A DNA stretch of 64,000 nucleotides, from NCBI GenBank assembly GCA_017538965.1, contig JAFYHU010000037.1:33941-97940 (forward strand). Direction: 5' to 3'. Positions 43,685 through 52,597 of the stretch are shown here, piece by piece. The position numbers were made by a program, and so were the translations under genes. Position 1 is the stretch's first letter. Each line of letters opens with the position of its first letter. The stretch comes from Oscillospiraceae bacterium. GTDB taxonomy: Bacteria; Bacillota; Clostridia; Oscillospirales; Oscillospiraceae. The notes under the pieces are model-generated. The model did no database searches and had not been told where the DNA came from. It worked only from the letters and a program-made list of their open reading frames with translations.

Positions 43685-44060
43685 CGGTCTCTTCTCCGTC
43701 TGAAGTCTTCAGCAGACCCGTCAGTTCCTGTTCGGCTTCCTGCAGCAGCGCGTCGAGATTCTGATTGCCCGCCGCGCGGGATTTCATCTCCTTCAGCAGC
43801 AGCCGCAGATGCCGCAGATGCCGCTCGGTCTCGGAAAGGCGCCGGATCAGGCCCGTTTTCTCTTCCATCTCCTCCAGCGCCTCGGTGGCGCGGCGGATGT
43901 TGTCCCAGGCACCCTGGCGGCTGATCCCGCACTGCTCGGCAATTTCGGAAAGGGACAGGTCGTCGTTATAATGCAGTTCATAACACTCGCGCTGCCGCGG
44001 GGTCAGAAGCTCGCCGTAATAGTCCAGCAGCATGCTCCGTTTCAGCCTGTCTTCGGGCAT
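43674..44060 (-). CDS. ylxM: YlxM/p13-type SRP-associated HTH protein
   Basis: A 128-residue protein with a sigma-region-4-like HTH (LTPRQRECYELHYNDDLSLSEIAEQCGISRQGAWDNIRRA). YlxM precedes ffh in Firmicutes and associates with the SRP pathway. The last 11 bases overlap ffh. Its promoter (TTGACA/TATGAT) is at 44094-44122. The tail is longer and more acidic than in Bacillus. Confidence 0.93.
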   Translation of the reverse strand: MPEDRLKRSMLLDYYGELLTPRQRECYELHYNDDLSLSEIAEQCGISRQGAWDNIRRATEALEEMEEKTGLIRRLSETERHLRHLRLLLKEMKSRAAGNQNLDALLQEAEQELTGLLKTSDGEETDGI

Positions 44061-44093
44061 GCCCTCGCCTCCCTTTCCTTCAGAGCATCGGCA

Positions 44094-44122
44094 TCATAGC
44101 ACAGCCGGCAACGCCTGTCAAG
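44094..44122 (-). promoter_or_regulatory. sigma-A promoter of ylxM-ffh
   Basis: TTGACA (44117-44122), 17 bp, TATGAT (44094-44099) on the minus strand. The -35 lies in one arm of a long hairpin (about 44103-44150; GCCGGCA and TGCCGGC arms) that probably terminates the upstream ABC/XRE operon. Confidence 0.75.
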
Positions 44123-44180
44123 TGTTTTTTCTTGTCAGACGCTGCCGGCGTTTTTCTTTTCTGTTTTCCGTGTCGGAATG

Positions 44181-44612
44181 TCAGTCGTTCTGAGAGATCA
44201 TATCCATGACTTCGCGCATCTTGCTCTCGAAAAACTCTGCCGGAAAGAGCGCGATCCCGATCTCATCGCTTGCCACGATCAGACGCTCTCCGCACTTCAG
44301 GTCAAGCTGATCCCGGGCGGCCTTGGGAATGACAATCTGCCCGCGGTCTCCGAGCGTGACCGTTCCCCAGATTTTCTTTCCCTGCGGCGCGGGAGGGATC
44401 ACGCCGACACCGTCAGCGGTTTCGGTTTTCATCAGGCTGTCGAGGCTTACGCCGTATGCCTGCGCAAGCAGAGCCGCCCTGTCGATGTCGGGAACCGTCG
44501 CGCCGCTCTCCCACTTGGCATAGGCCTGACGGGAGATGCCGATCTTTTCCGCGATCTGCTCCTGCGAGAAACCGCTCATCTTTCTGAGCATTACGAGATT
44601 ATCCTTCAGCAT
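44181..44612 (-). CDS. XRE HTH fused to AbrB/SpoVT-type domain
   Basis: A 143-residue regulator. Residues 1-60 are a Cro/CI HTH (FSQEQIAEKIGISRQAYAKWESG) and residues 80-125 an AbrB-like swapped-hairpin domain (WGTVTLGDRGQIVIPKAARDQL). Two DNA-binding folds in one chain are uncommon but known in Clostridia. The ATG at 44610-44612 has AGAGGTG upstream. It is third in an operon with an ABC ATPase and permease and is likely their regulator. Confidence 0.88.
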   Translation of the reverse strand: MLKDNLVMLRKMSGFSQEQIAEKIGISRQAYAKWESGATVPDIDRAALLAQAYGVSLDSLMKTETADGVGVIPPAPQGKKIWGTVTLGDRGQIVIPKAARDQLDLKCGERLIVASDEIGIALFPAEFFESKMREVMDMISQND

Positions 44613-44624
44613 TCCGCGCACCTC

Positions 44625-45278
44625 TCACAGATCGATTTTCTCGAAGTTTTCACAGGCTTTCTTATAGGACAGCCAGGTCAGGGCGGCATAGAGCAGGGCT
44701 CCGCCGAGCAGGAGGAGCATCTGCAGGGCAAAATGGTCAAAGCCGAAGGCGTTCAGGGCCTGCAGCCCCGGGACGTGATGCAGGGCTTCCGCGGCGCAGA
44801 TCGTCAGGAAGCATACAATTATATAGGAAACAAAAGGCTTGCCGAAATTATACGCCGTTTTGAAGAAGCCGCCGATGAAAACGGCATTGAACAAGCCGAA
44901 AATCAGGAGGGCAACGCCGAGGAAGAAGGGGTTTGCATTCATCAGGGCGTTCTGGAGATAGACGGAAGAGTCCGCCAGCACCGTCATGCGAAGGAGGGTT
45001 ATCAGCGCCATCAGAAGAAAGGCGGACAGCTCGATCAGCATGGAAAACTGGTACTTCCCCTTGACCACATCGTGCTTGGCGACGGGCAGCAGGGCGGAAA
45101 AGACGATGTCGTTTGCCTCCCGGGCGCTCTGGAAGCTCTGGAAAAGGCCCAGCGTCACGAAGAACACGCCGCAGAGAATCGGATATCCCGGCAGCAGCGT
45201 CATCAGGCCAAAGCCGATAAACAGATAGGACAGGATGGATGCACTCAGGCGCATCTCTTTATTCAGCAGCGCATTCAT
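44625..45278 (-). CDS. ABC-2 type transporter permease
   Basis: A 217-residue protein with six predicted transmembrane helices, beginning MNALLNKEMRLSASILSYLF. It resembles ABC-2 permeases (bacitracin or BcrB-like, lantibiotic-immunity-like). It overlaps the ATPase gene by 4 bases (ATGA) and is followed by the XRE/AbrB regulator. It probably exports or removes a hydrophobic compound; substrate unknown. Confidence 0.85.
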   Translation of the reverse strand: MNALLNKEMRLSASILSYLFIGFGLMTLLPGYPILCGVFFVTLGLFQSFQSAREANDIVFSALLPVAKHDVVKGKYQFSMLIELSAFLLMALITLLRMTVLADSSVYLQNALMNANPFFLGVALLIFGLFNAVFIGGFFKTAYNFGKPFVSYIIVCFLTICAAEALHHVPGLQALNAFGFDHFALQMLLLLGGALLYAALTWLSYKKACENFEKIDL

Positions 45279-45994
45279 GACTTTGCCTCCCTCTCCAGCC
45301 TCAGGAAAATCTCTTCCAGCGTTTCGCCGGGGTTTCCGTAATTCTTCAGGAAATCCGCCTTTGAGCATTCCGCACGAATCTCTCCCTGACTGATATAAAT
45401 AATGTTGTCTGCGCAGCGCTCCAGATCCGAAGTGATATGCGTGGAAAAGAGAATCGTCACGCCGTGCTCTCTCAGCGTCTGAAAGAGCCCGAGCAGCTCG
45501 TCCCGCGAAAAGGGATCCAGACCGCTTGTCGGCTCGTCGAGGATCAGGACTTCCGCCCGGTGGGAGAGCGCCAGCAGCAGATTGAACTTCACTTTCATCC
45601 CTTCGGACAATTCCATCGGCTTTTTGCTTTCATCCAGCCCGAACAGGGTCATGTATTTCCGATAGGCGTCCTCGTCCCAGCTCCGGTAGAAGGTTCTGGT
45701 CACGTCCACGATCTGCCGGATCGTCTTTCGCGGGTACCAGCTGACCGTGCCGGTTGAATAGCCGATGCGCTGCTTGATCTCGGTTTCGTGTCCGGAAAGC
45801 GGCATGCCGAAATAGGAGATTTCCCCGCCGTCCGTGTGGATCAGATTCAGCATGGATTTGATCGTGGTGGTCTTGCCGGCGCCGTTTCGCCCGATGAATC
45901 CGGTAATCTTCCCGCTTTCCAGCGAGAAGGAAACGTCATGCAGACGAAATGCCGGGTAGGTCTTGCAGACGTCTTTCAGCTCTACAATGCTCAT
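45275..45994 (-). CDS. ABC transporter ATP-binding protein
   Basis: A 239-residue ATPase with Walker A GRNGAGKTT, a degenerate ABC signature (LSEGMKVKFNLLLAL, where LSGGQ is usual) and Walker B LILDEPTSGLD. The LSEGM signature is typical of YhcH/YtrB-like drug or antibiotic exporters. It forms an exporter with the permease encoded next to it. The gap upstream to 46130 carries its promoter and a TTGCAA-type operator of the next operon. Confidence 0.93.
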   Translation of the reverse strand: MSIVELKDVCKTYPAFRLHDVSFSLESGKITGFIGRNGAGKTTTIKSMLNLIHTDGGEISYFGMPLSGHETEIKQRIGYSTGTVSWYPRKTIRQIVDVTRTFYRSWDEDAYRKYMTLFGLDESKKPMELSEGMKVKFNLLLALSHRAEVLILDEPTSGLDPFSRDELLGLFQTLREHGVTILFSTHITSDLERCADNIIYISQGEIRAECSKADFLKNYGNPGETLEEIFLRLEREAKS

Positions 45995-46130
45995 GGCAGT
46001 CTCCCTGTTGTGTGATTTGTTTGATTTGTGGGATTATTGTAACATCCGGTTGCCTGATTATCAACCAACCAAAGATAACACAGTCTGCCAAATTTTGTTG
46101 CCTGCCGCTTTACATGTTTTTACTTTCTGC

Positions 46131-46169
46131 TTGCAATTGCTTGCAATTTCTGCAGCGGTAGGGTATACT
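46131..46169 (+). promoter_or_regulatory. promoter/operator of the RelB-RelE operon
   Basis: TTGCAA (46141-46146) and TATACT (46164-46169) are 17 bp apart. A second TTGCAA at 46131-46136, 10 bp before the first, forms a repeated palindromic site suited to autorepression by the antitoxin. Confidence 0.6.
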
Positions 46170-46193
46170 GTGAAACAAAGGAGCGTGATCGGA

Positions 46194-46499
46194 ATGGCAA
46201 ACACTACTGCTGTCTATGCCCGTATTGATACAAGTTTAAAAGATTCCGCAGAAGAGATTCTCGCACAGCTCGGTATTTCTCCTTCTTCTGCAATCCAGAT
46301 GCTGTACAGCCAGATCATTCTGCAGCGGGGCATGCCGTTTGAATCGAAACTTCCCGTCAGAAAGCCGGTCGCAATCGGCTCTTTGAACAGAGAGCAGCTT
46401 GACGCGGAAATAAAAAGAGGATTTGATTCGGCAAATACCGGCAAAGTCTATTCCGAAGAGGAAGTCGACCGAATTTTCGCTGAGGAATTCGGTATATGA
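46194..46499 (+). CDS. RelB/DinJ family antitoxin
   Basis: A 101-residue protein with an N-terminal ribbon-helix-helix of RelB/DinJ type (VYARIDTSLKDSAEEILAQLGISPSSAIQMLYSQI) and an acidic C-terminus (YSEEEVDRIFAEEFGI) that would wrap the toxin. AAAGGAG precedes the ATG. It overlaps the toxin gene by 4 bases. It should neutralise the toxin and repress the operon. Confidence 0.92.
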   Translation: MANTTAVYARIDTSLKDSAEEILAQLGISPSSAIQMLYSQIILQRGMPFESKLPVRKPVAIGSLNREQLDAEIKRGFDSANTGKVYSEEEVDRIFAEEFGI

Positions 46500-46831
46500 G
46501 CAGGAAATATAAGATAACATATTCTCCGGATGCTCTGGACGATCTGAAGGATGTCTACTCGTATATCGCCTACAATTTGCTGGAAAAGAATACCGCACGC
46601 GATCTTGTTATTCGTATACGTGCGGAAATAAAGACACTGAATCGTTTCCCCGAACGATACCCCCTTGTTGCGTGGGAGCCGTGGCATTCGCATAATGTCC
46701 GCACCCTGCTCGTGGGGAATTTCACTGCTTACTACTCTGTCAATAATGAAACGGATACCGTTCTGATCGGCAGGGTCATGTATGCCGGAAGAGATGTTGA
46801 AGGAATGGTTCATGAAGGGCGGCTGTATTAG
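46496..46831 (+). CDS. RelE/ParE family toxin
   Basis: A 111-residue protein with the RelE/ParE fold pattern: KITYSPDALDDLKDVYSYIA, a helical hairpin, NRFPERYPLV, then VRTLLVGNFTAYYSVNNETDTVLIGRVMYAGRD. RelE members cleave mRNA on the ribosome and ParE members poison gyrase; I cannot decide which from sequence. It follows the RelB-like antitoxin with a 4-base overlap. Confidence 0.9.
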   Translation: MSRKYKITYSPDALDDLKDVYSYIAYNLLEKNTARDLVIRIRAEIKTLNRFPERYPLVAWEPWHSHNVRTLLVGNFTAYYSVNNETDTVLIGRVMYAGRDVEGMVHEGRLY

Positions 46832-46900
46832 CTGTCCTTATTATCGACAATCGCTTGATCATGTTGAAAAGGATTTCGTTCTTTATTCAGAGTGCAAAAT

Positions 46901-46927
46901 GCGTCAAGGAAGCTGTTCCCTTGACGC
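46901..46927. repeat. variant RAYT-type hairpin upstream of hslO
   Basis: GCGTCAAGG pairs with CCTTGACGC around AAGCTGTTC. It keeps the GTCA/TGAC and GTCCC-like features but differs in the outer stem from the 23-33 kb copies. It lies 6 bases before the hslO ribosome binding site, where it could affect translation. Confidence 0.55.
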
Positions 46928-46942
46928 CTGTGGGAGGTTCAT

Positions 46943-47815
46943 ATGGGACAAATACTGCGTGTCATTGCGGAAGATGAACAGATCAAAATGGCGGTTATTA
47001 CCGCTCCCGATATGGTTGAGGAAGCGCGGAAGATTCATGACCTCAGTCCGACGGCATGTGCCGCGCTGGGCAGACTGATGCTGGGTGCTTCCCTGCTTGG
47101 CAACGCCCTGAAGGGGGAAAAGGATTCTCTGACGCTTCGGCTTAACGGCGGCGGACCGATCGGCAACGTCATTGCCGTCTCGGACAGCAGCGGGAACGTA
47201 CGCGGGTATGCGGATGAGCCTCAGGCCGATCTTCCGACCCGTGCGGACGGCAAGCTGGATGTCGGGGGGCTTGTCGGAAGAGACGGAACCCTGACAGTCA
47301 GCCGTGATCTCGGTCTTCGCGAACCGTACATCGGAAGCGTCGAACTGGTATCCGGAGAGGTCGCGGAGGATCTGACGGCCTATCTTGTCGAGAGCGAACA
47401 GATTCCCTCCGCCTGCGGGCTCGGCGTCCTGGTGGGTACAGACCGGCATATTCTGGCAGCAGGAGGATTTCTGGTACAGCTTCTTCCCGGCGCACCGGAT
47501 GAACTGATTCAGAAGATTGAAGACAATCTGTTCCTGATGGACCAGCTCACGACTATTCTTCACGAAGACGGCGCGGAGGAGGTCATCAGGCAGGTACTCA
47601 AAGGATTCAAGCCCGAAATTCTCTCGAGAGAAGAGGTTTTCTGGCGCTGTCCGTGCAGCCGTGAGCGCGTTTCCGACGCACTCAGAAGCACGGGCGAGGA
47701 AACCCTGCGCGAACTTGCAGCCGAGGGGAAAGAAACGGAAGTCTGCTGCCAGTTCTGCAAAAAAGAATACCGCTTTTCTCCGGAAGATCTGACGGAGATG
47801 GCGGAAGCACTGTAA
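46943..47815 (+). CDS. hslO: redox-regulated chaperone Hsp33
   Basis: Hsp33 binds unfolding proteins when oxidised. The 290-residue protein has the N-terminal core (LSPTACAALGRLMLGASLLG, GGGPIGN) and the C-terminal zinc/redox switch CPCS (236-239 region) and CQFC (about 268-271). Both cysteine pairs are intact. GGGAGG precedes the ATG. Confidence 0.96.
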   Translation: MGQILRVIAEDEQIKMAVITAPDMVEEARKIHDLSPTACAALGRLMLGASLLGNALKGEKDSLTLRLNGGGPIGNVIAVSDSSGNVRGYADEPQADLPTRADGKLDVGGLVGRDGTLTVSRDLGLREPYIGSVELVSGEVAEDLTAYLVESEQIPSACGLGVLVGTDRHILAAGGFLVQLLPGAPDELIQKIEDNLFLMDQLTTILHEDGAEEVIRQVLKGFKPEILSREEVFWRCPCSRERVSDALRSTGEETLRELAAEGKETEVCCQFCKKEYRFSPEDLTEMAEAL

Positions 47816-47868
47816 GATTTTCCCTCCGTTTCCGTGTTACAGGGTGAGGCGGAAAGGAAGTGACGCAA

Positions 47869-48426
47869 ATGGAGGACAGCAGAATTCTCAGCCTGTTTTT
47901 TGAGCGCTCAGAGCAGGCTGTCGAGGAACTGAACCGAAAATACGGAGCTGCCGTAAAGAAAACGGCGGCCAACATTCTGTCCGACCGGCTGGATGTGGAA
48001 GAATGTGTCGACGATACTTACCTGAGGGTCTGGAACAGCATTCCGCCTCAGAAGCCGAACCCCCTGGCAAGCTATGTCTGCAAGATCGCCCGCAATCTGG
48101 CCATCGACCGATACCGCGCCAACAGCGCAGAAAAAAGAAACGGAAACTTCGATCTGGTTCTCGAAGAGATGGAAGAGTGCATTCCTTCGACCATGAATGT
48201 GGAAACAGAATTTGAAGCGAAGGAACTGACCGCTGCAATCAACCGCTTTCTCTCAACGCTGAAGCAGGAAGACCGTTTTCTCTTCGTCCGCCGGTATTGG
48301 TACGGGGACTCTGTCGCGGATCTTGCCGCCATGACAGGCAGCAGCATCGATCGGATTTCCGTGCGTCTCTTCCGCATCAGGAAAAACCTGAAGGAATCAT
48401 TGATGAAGGAGGGCTATCTCACATGA
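47869..48426 (+). CDS. ECF-type RNA polymerase sigma factor
   Basis: A 185-residue sigma factor with region 2 (ANILSDRLDVEECVDDTYLRVWNSIP, SYVCKIARNLAIDRYR) and region 4 (FLSTLKQEDRFLFVRRYWYGDSVADLAAMTGSSIDRISVRLFRIR). The ATG at 47869 follows AAAGGAAG; a GTG nine bases upstream is less likely. It overlaps the next gene by 4 bases, giving a sigma/anti-sigma-like pair. Signal and regulon are unknown. Confidence 0.9.
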   Translation: MEDSRILSLFFERSEQAVEELNRKYGAAVKKTAANILSDRLDVEECVDDTYLRVWNSIPPQKPNPLASYVCKIARNLAIDRYRANSAEKRNGNFDLVLEEMEECIPSTMNVETEFEAKELTAAINRFLSTLKQEDRFLFVRRYWYGDSVADLAAMTGSSIDRISVRLFRIRKNLKESLMKEGYLT

Positions 48427-49019
48427 AACGGGAACTGGTTTTAAAAGCATTCGGCGACATTGATGAAAGCTATATTGCGGAAGCGTACCGTCCCATTCCG
48501 GAGGAGTTCCCTTCCTCGGAAAGGGTCGTACACATGAAAAAGAAACGGATCTTAACCTATGCACTGGCTGCCGCACTTCTGCTGTCTCTCGGAATCGTTG
48601 CCTACTCCGCAGGCAGAGTATTTTTCGGATGGGGCGGCAATATGGAAATCCAGTCTGTGGAAACGGAAGGCGGCATCAGGAACACCGTCTATGTCCATAC
48701 GGAGAATCTGACAGAACCGGTGCGTTTTGAGAACGGACGCATGATTTTCATCGTCAATGACGAGCAGATTGATATCACGGACCTGGTCTCCGAAACGCAG
48801 CCGTATATCTATCAGTATACCGATGAAGAGAGAACCACTCACTACTGGATCATCGGGAAAAACGGACCGGAACCGGAACACTACGGTTTTGCGGAATATC
48901 TTCAGCCTGCGGAAGGAGGCTGGACGACCGGATACGTCGCACGCACGAACAACAATGAGGCCCCATGGCTGTTTCAGGCCTGGAAAGGCCTCGGCTTTGA
49001 CTTCGAGGCGAGCTCGTAA
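48423..49019 (+). CDS. membrane protein, probable anti-sigma partner
   Basis: A 198-residue protein with about 40 cytosolic residues, one transmembrane helix (about 44-63, TYALAAALLLSLGIVAYSAG) and an extracytoplasmic domain of 135 residues. It overlaps the sigma gene by 4 bases. The cytosolic part (LVLKAFGDIDESYIAEAY) lacks a zinc-binding anti-sigma motif. Its position and topology match the small anti-sigma proteins of Clostridia that follow this sigma type. Role inferred. Confidence 0.75.
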   Translation: MKRELVLKAFGDIDESYIAEAYRPIPEEFPSSERVVHMKKKRILTYALAAALLLSLGIVAYSAGRVFFGWGGNMEIQSVETEGGIRNTVYVHTENLTEPVRFENGRMIFIVNDEQIDITDLVSETQPYIYQYTDEERTTHYWIIGKNGPEPEHYGFAEYLQPAEGGWTTGYVARTNNNEAPWLFQAWKGLGFDFEASS

Positions 49020-49040
49020 GACAGATTCGGAACAAAAAAT

Positions 49041-49067
49041 GAGTCAAGGAACCTGTCCCCGTGACTC
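49041..49067. repeat. variant RAYT-type hairpin
   Basis: GAGTCA and TGACTC arms with an AAGGAACCTGTCCCC centre. It lies after the anti-sigma gene and before the terminator at 49076. It is the most diverged member seen. Confidence 0.5.
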
Positions 49068-49075
49068 ATAAGAAG

Positions 49076-49101
49076 GGCGGCAAGCCGGGTGGCTTGCCGC
49101 C
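49076..49101. terminator. terminator between convergent genes
   Basis: An 11-bp perfect stem GGCGGCAAGCC, loop GGGT, then TTATT. It ends immediately before the stop codon of the HD-GYP/GGDEF gene on the other strand. Confidence 0.75.
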
Positions 49102-51741
49102 TTATTCGGTTTCCGTATTCCCGGCGGCGCTGCCGTCCATTTCCGCGACGAAGTAGGAGGGCGTATAGGCGCTGCTGCCGTTCATCTTGTAGTAGCCTCT
49201 GAAAATCCGGTCGACCGCGATTTTTGCCCCTTCGGGATCGGTGCCGATCATGATGATCAAAAACTGCTGCCGGCCGTATCTCGTAAGGACGTCCACGTTG
49301 CGGATGGTCTGCCGGATGGACTGTTCCATATAGAACATGCCTTTTTCCAGCTCTTCCGTCTGCGGAGGCACTCCCCCGGCCGTATCCAGCGAGATCATGA
49401 TCAGCTCGAAAGGATGGTCGAAACGCCTCTGCAAATTGGAGATGTATTCATAGAATTTCGCAAACTGCCGGTATTCCACATCCAGGGCGCCGTCATAGCT
49501 TCCGCTGTTTCGGATGCCGTTGACAAGCTTGTTGACATTCACCGGCTCGTCAGCAGACGCATCGCTGTCTTCCTCATAAAAGCAGAAACCGTTTTTGCCT
49601 TTCTGCTTGACATGATAAAGCGCCTTGTCCGCCTTGCCGTAGGCTTTCGCATAGGGTTCGCCGGCCGCGCACATCACCAGGCCCGCGGAGAGCGAGGCAA
49701 TGGCAGTGCTCAGGTCTTCGTTCTTTTTCTCTTCAAACTCGCGGATGATCTTCCGGACCCTGGCTTCCGCCTCTTCCCGGGAAGCCTCTTTCATGAAGAC
49801 GAGGAACTCATCGCCTCCGAGCCTGCAGCACAGCGTTCTTTCGCTGTTTTCGGTAAGCGTCGCGCCCATCAGTCGGAGAACCCTGTCTCCTGCTTCATGG
49901 CCGTTGGTGTCGTTGATTTTTTTGAGGTTGTCCACATCGAAGAACACGAAGCAGCCGCCCGTTTCCTGCATGGTCTTCGCAATGACGGTCTCTCCGGCCG
50001 TCCGGGTCATGATGCCGGTCGTGACATCGATATCGTCCGCCGCACTCTGCGACACAAAGGCTTCGACAACTTCCTGCAGAAGAACGGAGGGCACTTCCAC
50101 GTTCTCCTTCTCTTCCCCGGGCTCGTTTTCCATGATCGGATCCAGAAGGCCCTGATCCCACAGGCCGAGGAAGACATCCACAAGCTCGGGGTCAAACTGT
50201 TTGCCCTTTCCCTCTTCCAGTTCATGCCGGATATGGCTGCGGTCGCAGGCTTTCCGGTAAACACGGTTGGAGCTCATCGCATCGAAAGCATCGGCGATGG
50301 CGACAATCCTTGCCTCGATCGAGATCTCCTCTCCCTTGAGGCCGAGCGGATATCCTTTGCCGTCATACCGTTCATGATGGCTTCTGGCCACTTCTTCCGC
50401 CGTCTCGATCATAATGCGGTTCCTGAGGATGTCGGCACCCATGACGGTGTGGGACTTGATGATTCCGTACTCCACATCCGTCAGGCGGCGGGGATTGTTC
50501 AGGATGGAATCGGGCACGCCGATCTTTCCGATATCGTGCAGCAGCGCCGCATAGCGGAGATCGTTCACCCGTTCCTTTTCCCAGCCCAGCGCCTCGGCCA
50601 TCATGACCGAGTACTGGGCGACCCGCGTAGAATGGCCTCTTGTATACGGGTCTTTCGCGTCGATGGCGTGGGCGAGCGCCTGCATGGTCTGAAACGACAT
50701 CTGCTCGATCTTTCGGCTCCGCTCCTCGGCGACCGCCGTCTGTTTTGCCACCTCTTTGTTCAGCTCTTCCGTATGAACGCTCAGGCGCATCAGCTCCATC
50801 TGTTTCCTGTTGGAGCGGATGATGATCAGCAACAGAATAGCAACGACCACCAACGACACGACAATCGTGAACAGCAGCGTCTGTCTCAGCTGGCTGAATA
50901 CGGAGGTCGTATCGTAGACGGAAAGGCAGAGCCAGTCGTTTGACACCGAAACCCTGTAGACGATATATTCCGCGCCTTCATAGCGCAGCGAAAAATAGCT
51001 TTCGTCGGAAACGCGCAGCTGATTGACCAGCGCATTGCCGAAGCTTCCTTTCTCCGTGAGGTAGCTTTTCCCGACCTCCGACTTGTCCGAATGGGCGATG
51101 ACCTGATATTTGCGGTCAAGAACGATCTCGCTGATCCCGCCTCCCTGAGCGGCAACCTCCTCCGCGATGGTCTGCAGAGGATCGATGGAAAAGTCCATCG
51201 CGGCAACGCTCTGGGCGTCGCAGAGCGTTTTCGAGAAGGTGATCATCAGCGTGTTCGTCTCGGCATCCACGTAGGGATCCACGACGGCGACGCGCCCGAC
51301 GTTTGCCATGGCGTCTATATACCACGGGCGCTCGGTGGGAACATAGTCCGCGTCCGGGACCCAGTCGGTTCCGTCAAGATATTCGCCGCAGATGTAGCCG
51401 TATACGCCAGTGGAGTTCTCCATGGTCGTATTCTGGACAGCCCTGGACTGGTTCTCGAGAAAGTCATGGATTTCGTCCTGCGTTTTTTCCGACCGGATCA
51501 TTTTATCCAGCGTGTAGCAGGCCAGCTTCATCGTGTCGATGCCCTTGGAAAGGTATTTGTCGATCTGCTCGGCGGTGGTTACGGCGCTCAGTTCTCCGCT
51601 TTTGATAATTCTCTCCCGTGTTTCGGAAACCAGCATGGCATAGTAGGTCAGAATCACGCTCAGAAAGAACAGGATCACAAAAGCGGAGATCGCGGCCCGC
51701 TGCAGAACGGCTTTTTTTCTGTCTTTTTTCTCCTTCATCAT
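49102..51741 (-). CDS. dCache sensor with HD-GYP and GGDEF domains
   Basis: An 879-residue receptor. TM1 (about 18-38) and TM2 (289-308) bracket an extracytoplasmic dCache sensor. Inside are an HD-GYP domain (HDIGK 402-406, GYP 463-465), a GGDEF domain with intact GGDEF at 642-646, and a C-terminal degenerate GGDEF-like domain (RYGRQQF). It may both make and break cyclic di-GMP under control of a small ligand. It follows an orphan solute-binding protein gene by 28 bp in one operon; that protein may present the ligand. Confidence 0.92.
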   Translation of the reverse strand: MMKEKKDRKKAVLQRAAISAFVILFFLSVILTYYAMLVSETRERIIKSGELSAVTTAEQIDKYLSKGIDTMKLACYTLDKMIRSEKTQDEIHDFLENQSRAVQNTTMENSTGVYGYICGEYLDGTDWVPDADYVPTERPWYIDAMANVGRVAVVDPYVDAETNTLMITFSKTLCDAQSVAAMDFSIDPLQTIAEEVAAQGGGISEIVLDRKYQVIAHSDKSEVGKSYLTEKGSFGNALVNQLRVSDESYFSLRYEGAEYIVYRVSVSNDWLCLSVYDTTSVFSQLRQTLLFTIVVSLVVVAILLLIIIRSNRKQMELMRLSVHTEELNKEVAKQTAVAEERSRKIEQMSFQTMQALAHAIDAKDPYTRGHSTRVAQYSVMMAEALGWEKERVNDLRYAALLHDIGKIGVPDSILNNPRRLTDVEYGIIKSHTVMGADILRNRIMIETAEEVARSHHERYDGKGYPLGLKGEEISIEARIVAIADAFDAMSSNRVYRKACDRSHIRHELEEGKGKQFDPELVDVFLGLWDQGLLDPIMENEPGEEKENVEVPSVLLQEVVEAFVSQSAADDIDVTTGIMTRTAGETVIAKTMQETGGCFVFFDVDNLKKINDTNGHEAGDRVLRLMGATLTENSERTLCCRLGGDEFLVFMKEASREEAEARVRKIIREFEEKKNEDLSTAIASLSAGLVMCAAGEPYAKAYGKADKALYHVKQKGKNGFCFYEEDSDASADEPVNVNKLVNGIRNSGSYDGALDVEYRQFAKFYEYISNLQRRFDHPFELIMISLDTAGGVPPQTEELEKGMFYMEQSIRQTIRNVDVLTRYGRQQFLIIMIGTDPEGAKIAVDRIFRGYYKMNGSSAYTPSYFVAEMDGSAAGNTETE

Positions 51742-51769
51742 GTGTCTCCCGATGCCTGCCGGGCAAGGC

Positions 51770-52597
51770 TTATCTTACCGTTGTGATGTCACTTCCAAAC
51801 CACTTTTTTGAGATGACGCCGAGCGTCCCGTCCGCCTTCATCTCACTGAGGATCTCCTGCACTCTGTCCCGCAGCGCCTGATCGCCTTTTCGGAAGCCGA
51901 TCGCATACTCTTCCTCGTCAAGACTGTCGGGAAGGACATAATACTTCCTGTCGCTTGAAAAGATGAAATGATACGCAACCACCGAGTCGACAAGGGCGGC
52001 GTCCACTTCTTCCTGCTCCAGCTTTTTCAGAAGCTCCATATTGTCGTCAAATGTCACGATGCTGATGTCGCTGACTTTGTCGGAGGTTTCGAGCACGTCC
52101 TGCGCCGTCGACCCGGACTGCACGCCCACCTTTCTGCCCGCCAGATCCCGCAGGACTTCTATGTCGCTGCTGCCCAGAACCACCACGATCACTTCGTTTT
52201 TCATATACGGCTCCGACAGATTCATCTCTTCGGCCCGTGCAGGCGTCACCGACATCCCGTTCCAGATGCAGTCTATGTTCCCTTTGTTCAGGTCATCCTC
52301 CTTGGTGTCCCAGTCGATGCCCTGCTTGACCAGAGTCACCCCGAGTCTGTCACAGACTTCCTGCGCCACATCGATGTCAAAGCCGACGATCTCTCCCGTC
52401 TCATCGATATAGCCCATGGGCGGGAATTCCGTGTCAAGGCCGAGGACAAGCTGTCCTGCGTCGAGGATTTTCTGCAGGGAACCGTCGCTGCGGTTATTTC
52501 CCGTCTGCGCGCTGCCGCAGCCTGCCGCCGTCAGCGCCAGCACTGCCGCAAACAGCAGCGCCAGGCCTTTTCCGAGCTTTGCATGTTTCATGTTCAT
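51770..52597 (-). CDS. orphan amino-acid-type solute-binding lipoprotein
   Basis: A 275-residue SBP_bac_3 protein with a lipoprotein signal (lipobox TAAGC) and the family patterns LVLGLDTEFPPMGYIDE, GFDIDVAQEVCDRLG and WNGMSVTPARAEEMNLSEPY. Such proteins bind polar amino acids. No ABC permease or ATPase is adjacent; the flanking genes are a Na/Pi-type transporter (one-base overlap) and a dCache signalling enzyme. A sensory rather than transport role is plausible. Confidence 0.92.
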   Translation of the reverse strand: MNMKHAKLGKGLALLFAAVLALTAAGCGSAQTGNNRSDGSLQKILDAGQLVLGLDTEFPPMGYIDETGEIVGFDIDVAQEVCDRLGVTLVKQGIDWDTKEDDLNKGNIDCIWNGMSVTPARAEEMNLSEPYMKNEVIVVVLGSSDIEVLRDLAGRKVGVQSGSTAQDVLETSDKVSDISIVTFDDNMELLKKLEQEEVDAALVDSVVAYHFIFSSDRKYYVLPDSLDEEEYAIGFRKGDQALRDRVQEILSEMKADGTLGVISKKWFGSDITTVR

